From Acinetobacter shaoyimingii (lineage in GTDB: Bacteria > Pseudomonadota > Gammaproteobacteria > Pseudomonadales > Moraxellaceae): DNA of 64,000 nt. The translations under genes and the position numbers were made by a program. Positions 58,456 through 64,000 of the stretch are shown one piece after another (position 1 is the stretch's first letter; each line of letters starts with the position of its first letter). The stretch lies in NCBI RefSeq assembly GCF_011578045.1, contig NZ_CP049801.1, positions 3,224,001 through 3,288,000 on the forward strand, given 5' to 3'. A model generated the notes under the pieces. That model ran no database searches, had not been told where the DNA came from, and was given only the letters and a program-made list of their open reading frames with translations.

Positions 58456-59637
58456 TTAAATTTTAGATTTGAGTAATTGTTCTGCGGCATGATTCAGATA
58501 ATTTTCTTCTTTCATTTCCGCAGTCAAAGGCAATTCAATATTCGGGCGAATCCCTTGACCATCAATCAAATTGCCTTTCGGTGTAAAGTAATGAGAGACC
58601 GTCATTTGTAATGCTGCGCCATCTGATAATGGGAACAACTTTTGTACAACCCCCTTACCATAACTCTTTTCACCAATAATCACCGCACGTTGATGTTCTT
58701 TCATTGCTGCTGTAAACACTTCAGCCGCTGATGCAGATCGTCCATTGATGAGTACACCGAGTTTTAATTGACTAAATTCATTGCCCGGTAAAGCTTGAAA
58801 CTCTTGATCACCTTCTGAACGACTTTTTGTAGATACAATTAAGCCTTGGTTCAAAAATAAATCTGCTGACTCGACTGCAGAGGACAACAATCCACCTGGA
58901 TTATTTCTTAAATCAAGTAAGACACCTTTAATTTTATTTGATTGATATTCATCAATAATTTTTTTCAATTGATTTGCTGTATCTTGCTGAAAAACTTTTA
59001 CTTTAATGACTAAAATTTGGTTATTGAGCAGGATCGGTTGAATATCAGCAACATCTAACTTCTTATTACGCACTAAGGTAAATACACGACTAGAGGCTGT
59101 TTGCTGAACTTGAACCGTACTTCCGATAGAACCATCAAGTAAGTCTTTGACTTGATGCTGATTTAAATTTTTAATTTCTTGACTGTCAATTTTATAAATA
59201 GTTGAGCCATTTTTTAAACCCAATTTATATGAATCTGCATCTTCAGTTAAATTTCTGATGATCCATTGCGACTTCGTTGCATCAAAAAACACATTAAAAT
59301 CAACAGTTGCTAAATCGCCTTCCGTGTATTGAATCAACTGGCGATATTCTTCTGGACTTAAATATCTTGAGTAGCGATCTAGACCACTGACCAAACCCTT
59401 TGTGGCTTGTAAAAATAACGCATCATCAGATTTTTCACTGACATAATTTTGTTTTACAACACCGTAAATTTGTACAAACTGCTGTATGGATTCAACAGGG
59501 ACTTCAGCAACATCATCCACCCATTGATCATCCAAATTTGAGGCTACGGGAGCTTTTGCTTCCGCAGCCCAGACCAAATGACATCCACCCAAAAGTAAGC
59601 CTACAAATAAGGCACGATGTTTCCACGTCAATGTCAT
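58456..59637 (-). CDS. ctpA: carboxyl-terminal processing protease (S41)
   Basis: A 393-residue periplasmic protease. Signal peptide to about residue 25. A divergent PDZ domain (about 105-185) precedes the S41 domain, which has the Ser-Lys-Gln set Ser303 (GRSASAAE), Lys328 (KSYGKGVVQ) and Gln332, spaced as in E. coli Tsp. It cleaves proteins from the C terminus, possibly including peptidoglycan hydrolases. Gene order gpmI then ctpA, with a 38-bp gap, agrees with Pseudomonas. Confidence 0.9.
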   Translation of the reverse strand: MTLTWKHRALFVGLLLGGCHLVWAAEAKAPVASNLDDQWVDDVAEVPVESIQQFVQIYGVVKQNYVSEKSDDALFLQATKGLVSGLDRYSRYLSPEEYRQLIQYTEGDLATVDFNVFFDATKSQWIIRNLTEDADSYKLGLKNGSTIYKIDSQEIKNLNQHQVKDLLDGSIGSTVQVQQTASSRVFTLVRNKKLDVADIQPILLNNQILVIKVKVFQQDTANQLKKIIDEYQSNKIKGVLLDLRNNPGGLLSSAVESADLFLNQGLIVSTKSRSEGDQEFQALPGNEFSQLKLGVLINGRSASAAEVFTAAMKEHQRAVIIGEKSYGKGVVQKLFPLSDGAALQMTVSHYFTPKGNLIDGQGIRPNIELPLTAEMKEENYLNHAAEQLLKSKI

Positions 59638-59675
59638 TCAGTTTTCCTATTGTTCTAATTGTCGTAATACATATT

Positions 59676-61223
59676 TTACGATTTTAAAGTCACCAAGTTA
59701 CGGCCTTTCATTTCAGCAGGCACCGCAATGTTCATCAAGGTCAATAATGTTGGTGCAACATCTGCCAATACACCACCGTCTGCAATTTCTGCTGAAGTTG
59801 GACCGACATAAATAAAAGGAACATGTTCAGTCGTGTGCTGAGTATGCACTTGACCACTGACATAGTCCTGCATTTGTTCAACATTACCATGGTCAGCTGT
59901 AATCAGCATATGGCCTTTGTTCGCCATAACTGCATCATATACACGACCCAAACTTACATCGACTGCTTCAACGGCTTTCACAGCAGCATCAAACACACCT
60001 GTATGCCCAACCATATCACCATTGGCATAGTTCACAACCAGTAAATCAAACTCACCAGAGTTAATCGCAGCGACGAGTTCATCAGTCACTTCATAAGCAC
60101 TCATCTCTGGTTTTAAATCATATGTTGCCACGTTTGGTGATGGGATCAAAATACGCTTTTCACCAGGGTATTCATCTTCACGACCACCACTGAAGAAGAA
60201 GGTCACATGAGCATATTTTTCAGTTTCAGCAATTCGTAATTGTGTCTTACCTAAGTTAGAAAGGTATTCACCAATTGAGTTCACTAAAGGTTCTGGCATA
60301 TAAGCCACAGGTGCATCGATCGTCGCTTGATAACGCGTCAACATCACAAATTTTGCTAAGTTTGGAAAGACTTTACGTTCAAAACCTGCAAAGTCTTTTT
60401 CAACAAATGCTTTGGTAATCTCACGTGCACGGTCAGCACGGAAATTCATAAAGACAATACTATCGCCATCTTGGACTTTGGCAATATCACCAATACGCGT
60501 TGCTTTCACAAATTCATCGGATTCATCTGCAGCATAAGCCAATTCAAGACCTTCTACAGCTGTAGCAGCAGTACGTACTGCTTCACCTTCAGTCAATAAA
60601 CGATATGCTTGTTCAACACGATCCCAACGGTTGTCGCGGTCCATTGCAAAGTAACGCCCAATCATGGTTGCAATACGACCTTGACCTGGGTATTGAGCAA
60701 ATAGCGCATCTAATTTTTTCAGTGATGGTTCAGCACTTTTTGGTGGTGTATCACGACCATCCAAGAAAGCATGTAAATAAACTTTTGCACCACGTTTTAA
60801 TGCAAGTTCAGCCATTGCCACAATGTGATCTTCATGTGAATGCACACCACCTTCTGACAATAATCCTAAAATATGCACGGCAGCATGATTGGCTTTTGCT
60901 TTTTCTACAGCGTCAACCAACACTTCATGTTCAAAAAAAGCACCTGTGCGAATATCCTTGGTGATACGAGTAAAGTCTTGATATAAAACACGACCCGCAC
61001 CTAAGTTCATATGACCAACTTCTGAGTTACCCATTTGACCATCAGGCAGCCCCACATCTTCACCAGAACCTGAAATTAAGCCATGAGGATGATTTTGCTT
61101 CATCGCAGTTAAATTTGGCGTTTTCGCTGCAAGAAATGCATTGTCTTCGACCGCTTCACGATGCCCCACACCGTCCATAATGACCAATACGTGAGGGATT
61201 TTGCCAGCAGTTGCATCCGTCAT
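59676..61223 (-). CDS. gpmI: 2,3-bisphosphoglycerate-independent phosphoglycerate mutase
   Basis: A 515-residue Mn-dependent mutase of glycolysis. The phosphoserine nucleophile is Ser67 in [15 protein letters not shown]. Metal-site motifs follow in order: MDGVG (17-20 region), [20 protein letters not shown] and TADHGNVE. Length matches iPGM. It is read with ctpA and has a 243-bp upstream region with the lptG terminator at its far end. Confidence 0.96.
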   Translation of the reverse strand: MTDATAGKIPHVLVIMDGVGHREAVEDNAFLAAKTPNLTAMKQNHPHGLISGSGEDVGLPDGQMGNSEVGHMNLGAGRVLYQDFTRITKDIRTGAFFEHEVLVDAVEKAKANHAAVHILGLLSEGGVHSHEDHIVAMAELALKRGAKVYLHAFLDGRDTPPKSAEPSLKKLDALFAQYPGQGRIATMIGRYFAMDRDNRWDRVEQAYRLLTEGEAVRTAATAVEGLELAYAADESDEFVKATRIGDIAKVQDGDSIVFMNFRADRAREITKAFVEKDFAGFERKVFPNLAKFVMLTRYQATIDAPVAYMPEPLVNSIGEYLSNLGKTQLRIAETEKYAHVTFFFSGGREDEYPGEKRILIPSPNVATYDLKPEMSAYEVTDELVAAINSGEFDLLVVNYANGDMVGHTGVFDAAVKAVEAVDVSLGRVYDAVMANKGHMLITADHGNVEQMQDYVSGQVHTQHTTEHVPFIYVGPTSAEIADGGVLADVAPTLLTLMNIAVPAEMKGRNLVTLKS

Positions 61224-61431
61224 GATTTACACTCTTTTTTGTTCACAAATTAATCGCTATATCTTACTCAATTTTTAAGTAAGACTCTATCTTAAGACGA
61301 TGGCTTTGACTGATCAAAACCATCAATTTTTCAATTTAACGAAGGATTTAATACGGTTCAGTTACGCTTTAGATCAATTTAAAATCTACGTCATCTTCAA
61401 CCGACTTTAATCTTCTAAAATTCAGAAAAGA

Positions 61432-61464
61432 TTAAGGCTCAAATCACATTGATTTGAGCCTTAA
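61432..61464 (-). terminator. lptFG terminator
   Basis: A perfect 14-bp stem (TTAAGGCTCAAATC at 61432-61445, GATTTGAGCCTTAA at 61451-61464) with loop ACATT, starting two bases after the lptG stop. The T-run after it is short, so it may also protect the mRNA end. Confidence 0.75.
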
Positions 61465-61466
61465 AT

Positions 61467-62537
61467 TTATTTAACGCGGTAGAGTAAATAACTACCCATA
61501 GTAAACATCAACGCAATTGGGAGGAATACGAACCACGCAGGTGATGGTGAATAGACCAAACTTGCATAACCCAAGAAATCTTGTATATAGAAGAAACCTA
61601 AGCCGACAAACAATGCGATAACTAATCGGAAGCCCATGGATTGTTGACGAAGTGGTCCAAAAATAAATGAGCAAGCAACAAGTACTAAAGCAAGTAATGC
61701 AAATGGTGAACCCACTTTTTGCCAAAATGCCAGAAGATAACTTTTCGGTACTTGACTATATTCCTGCATATATCCCATAAAACTAATCAACTGACTTGGT
61801 GATAGATCTTCGGGATCGATGGTCACCATATGCACATATTTAGGTTGCAATGCTAAAGCAACTTTTTGCTGAGAAGTTTGAATAAGTCGAGAATTTCCCT
61901 GCTCAAATACATCCAATTGACTGGCTTTGGTTAAATCCCATTGACCATTTTCGATAAATTGACCTTGCTCTGCATTGACCACAGATTTCATACGGTAATC
62001 ATTATCAAAATCGACCATTTGCACATTTTTAAGCTGCCCTTGTGAGTTGGCATAATCGATATAAATATATCGTTGACCTTCACGTGTCCAATAACCTCGA
62101 ACCTCGCCCAACTCAGCGACAGAACGATGACTCTTGACACTTTTCGCTTGTTCATTGGTATATGGAATCACCCATTGACTTAGAGCAAATGAAAGGATGA
62201 CCAGTAATAATGCCGAGCGCATCACCCAACCGACAATTCGCCATAAGCTAATACCAGCAGCACGCATCACAATGAGTTCACTGTTAGATGCCAATGTACC
62301 CAAACCAAGTATAGAACCGATTAGGGCTGAAATTGGAAGAATTTCATACAGATAGTTTGGTGCTCCCCACAAGACATAAAGTAATGCATCCCAAGCACCA
62401 TAGCCATCTTTGAGGCTCCCCAATTCACCCATATAGGTAAATAAGACCTGTAATGCCGATAAGATGGCAGTTGCACCCAACATGGCGAGCGCAGTGGTTT
62501 TTGTCACATGTTTGGCGACAATTCTACGTGCTAACAT
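61467..62537 (-). CDS. lptG: LPS/LOS export permease LptG
   Basis: A 356-residue permease of the YjgP/YjgQ family. Three membrane helices at each end (about 10-125 and 265-355) enclose a periplasmic beta-jellyroll. With LptF and the LptB2 ATPase it extracts lipopolysaccharide from the inner membrane. Its ATG overlaps the lptF stop by one base (TAATG). Second gene of lptF-lptG. Family-level start and length are normal. Confidence 0.94.
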   Translation of the reverse strand: MLARRIVAKHVTKTTALAMLGATAILSALQVLFTYMGELGSLKDGYGAWDALLYVLWGAPNYLYEILPISALIGSILGLGTLASNSELIVMRAAGISLWRIVGWVMRSALLLVILSFALSQWVIPYTNEQAKSVKSHRSVAELGEVRGYWTREGQRYIYIDYANSQGQLKNVQMVDFDNDYRMKSVVNAEQGQFIENGQWDLTKASQLDVFEQGNSRLIQTSQQKVALALQPKYVHMVTIDPEDLSPSQLISFMGYMQEYSQVPKSYLLAFWQKVGSPFALLALVLVACSFIFGPLRQQSMGFRLVIALFVGLGFFYIQDFLGYASLVYSPSPAWFVFLPIALMFTMGSYLLYRVK

Positions 62538-63637
62538 TAAGATTTCACCCGCTCAATTCGTTTCTTTAACTTCGGTGCCAATTTCTGTTTTCTTGAAAAT
62601 GTTGCAGCTGCAATACCATAAACAATAAGAATGACAGGATACGCCCAAACTCCAATTTCATCTTTTGAAATACGGGTTTTTATCGCCATCAAAATAACAA
62701 TTAAACTCGCAAAAATCATTAAAGCTGGAAAGAGTTTTAAATAACGCCCTTGTCTTGGTGTCACTTCAGATAAAGCAGTTGCGAGCATCAATGCCACAAT
62801 GATAGAAAATGGCACAAAAATACGCCATCCTAATTCACTTGCAACAACAGGATCTTCATAAGTTCTCAAAAGCGTGCTCATTGGCAATGCTTTGACTTCA
62901 CTACTCTCAAATTTAGCTTCTTTATCATTCTCTAGACGTAAACGATAAGACTCAAACTCTGTTTGTGTGTATTTCGGGCTATTTTCATGGATTTCATAAC
63001 GGCGACCTTGGGTTAAATCAACCACACTTGCGCCTTTATCTTCTGTCTCTACACGTATAGCTTCTTTTGCCAAAATCATGACATCAGGTTTGCCTTCTTT
63101 TTCAGCGCGCTGATAGAAGAATACTTCTTTTAAATTTTGACGGTCATCCGACAAAGAACCAGCGTAAATCGTGTAGGGTCCCGAGGAAATAAACTCTCTC
63201 GGTCGAACCAAATCGAAGCCAGATCGTACAGCTTGTGTGGTCGTCAGTGTCTCGAATTCACGGTTCCCCCACGGAGACAACCAGATCATAAGTACAGCTT
63301 GAACAGCCAAAAATACAATCGTGAGTGGCAACAGCAGACGAGAAAGTTGTGTTTTACTTACCCCACTCCCATTTAATACTGCCATTTCATGATCTACATA
63401 CAAACGACCAAACACCAACATTAAGCCAATAAAAAAGCCCAATGGTAGAATCAGCGTCAAAAACTCGGGTAGTCTGTATCCAATAATATTAAATAAAATG
63501 CCAACGTCTAAACGGCCTTGTGCTGCCACACCAAAGTATTTGATCAACCGCCCACCCATCATGATGAGTGTGAGTAGAGAAATGACAACGACAGAAGTCG
63601 ATAACACTTGCTTGACGAGATAACGTCTTATAATCAA
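62537..63637 (-). CDS. lptF: LPS/LOS export permease LptF
   Basis: A 366-residue partner of LptG, with the same topology: membrane helices near 12-120 and 285-350 and a periplasmic jellyroll between. MIIRRYLVKQVL is the usual start. The first codon is TTG (63635-63637) with a GGA about 8 bases upstream. Divergent from pepA, as in other gammaproteobacteria. Confidence 0.94.
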   Translation of the reverse strand: MIIRRYLVKQVLSTSVVVISLLTLIMMGGRLIKYFGVAAQGRLDVGILFNIIGYRLPEFLTLILPLGFFIGLMLVFGRLYVDHEMAVLNGSGVSKTQLSRLLLPLTIVFLAVQAVLMIWLSPWGNREFETLTTTQAVRSGFDLVRPREFISSGPYTIYAGSLSDDRQNLKEVFFYQRAEKEGKPDVMILAKEAIRVETEDKGASVVDLTQGRRYEIHENSPKYTQTEFESYRLRLENDKEAKFESSEVKALPMSTLLRTYEDPVVASELGWRIFVPFSIIVALMLATALSEVTPRQGRYLKLFPALMIFASLIVILMAIKTRISKDEIGVWAYPVILIVYGIAAATFSRKQKLAPKLKKRIERVKS

Positions 63638-63779
63638 AGTAATCTTCCAAAACCTGTAAATTGGACAAGCACTAGTTTACCCTAATGTTAAAAATATAAA
63701 ACCTCATTGAAATTCTATCATTGGTAGTGGTTCAATGGTTTAATGATTTAAAACGTCTCTATAGGCATATATAAAGCAT

Positions 63780-64000
63780 ATGAAACTTACCGTTAATTCA
63801 TCTTCTTCTCAGAATACTGCGAACCAACGTTTATTTATTTTGGTGAGCTCAGATGATATTCATCGTCCAGAATCTACTTACCAGATCAATAACTTAAAAG
63901 CATCTATTGAAATTGCTCAATTTAAGGCAAGTTTAAATGAAAGCTTAACATTGATTGGTCAGGTTAATAATCACGCAAATACAGCGCTTATTGGTATCGA
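63780..64000 (+). CDS. pepA: probable leucyl aminopeptidase PepA, N-terminal part
   Basis: An open frame from ATG 63780 reaches the right edge (73 codons seen). The visible MKLTVNSSSSQNTANQRLFILVSS and later NTALIGI sequence is the variable N-terminal domain and does not include active-site motifs. The name rests mainly on the divergent lptFG-pepA gene order common in gammaproteobacteria, so it is moderately sure. Confidence 0.6.
   Translation, partial: MKLTVNSSSSQNTANQRLFILVSSDDIHRPESTYQINNLKASIEIAQFKASLNESLTLIGQVNNHANTALIGI

Overview
The window is a stretch of core chromosome from an Acinetobacter-type gammaproteobacterium (Moraxellaceae). The evidence is low G+C, the argH / fimS-algR-hemC-hemD-hemX-hemY and xerD-dsbC-hom-thrC gene orders shared with pseudomonads, a GspN-C-D secretion cluster, a small H-NS, and Acinetobacter-style protein sequences throughout. 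No prophage, transposase, integron or CRISPR array was seen. The assignment comes from recognising proteins and gene order; no database was searched.

Layout. 1-3.7 kb: end of an Na+/H+ antiporter-family permease, an epoxide-hydrolase-like enzyme, a hotdog-fold protein, a glycine-zipper lipoprotein and an unknown secreted protein. 3.8-18 kb, all on the minus strand: the transcription/translation supercluster, read as tRNA-Thr, tRNA-Tyr, tRNA-Gly, tRNA-Thr, tuf, tRNA-Trp, secE, nusG, rplK, rplA, rplJ, rplL, rpoB, rpoC. It contains an L10-type autoregulatory leader before rplJ, an attenuator-like double hairpin before rpoB and palindromic repeats in two gaps. 18-21 kb: trpE, gph and an FHA-domain membrane protein. 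21-25.7 kb: gspN-gspC-gspD and hns. 25.8-32 kb: a thioesterase, the haem genes hemY/hemX-like, hemD and hemC, and the AlgR/FimS-type two-component pair. 32-36.9 kb: argH and yggX on the plus strand, a 925-bp non-coding region, then phoU and a TolC-family gene.

37-48 kb: an unknown lipoprotein, a Nudix hydrolase, cpdA-like phosphodiesterase, dksA-gluQ, a zinc-ribbon protein, murD-ftsW and the feoA-feoB-DUF6587 iron(II) uptake operon with candidate Fur sites. 48-53 kb: xerD, dsbC-like, hom and thrC, then a type IV pilin gene. 53-64 kb: pbpG, a GacA-type regulator, pilS-pilR, ctpA, gpmI, lptF-lptG and the beginning of a probable pepA.

The coding content is mostly ordinary housekeeping. The least explained signals are non-coding. 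Between yggX and phoU there are three variants of a structured repeat, each followed by its own terminator-like hairpin, and then an orphan transcription unit that looks like a small RNA: a 14-bp palindrome, a promoter, three stem-loops and a strong terminator with a C5 loop. The same repeat family occurs as an inverted pair just upstream of the L10 leader in the rplA-rplJ gap. A separate palindromic element sits between rpoB and rpoC, and the gacA leader can form two mutually exclusive hairpins.
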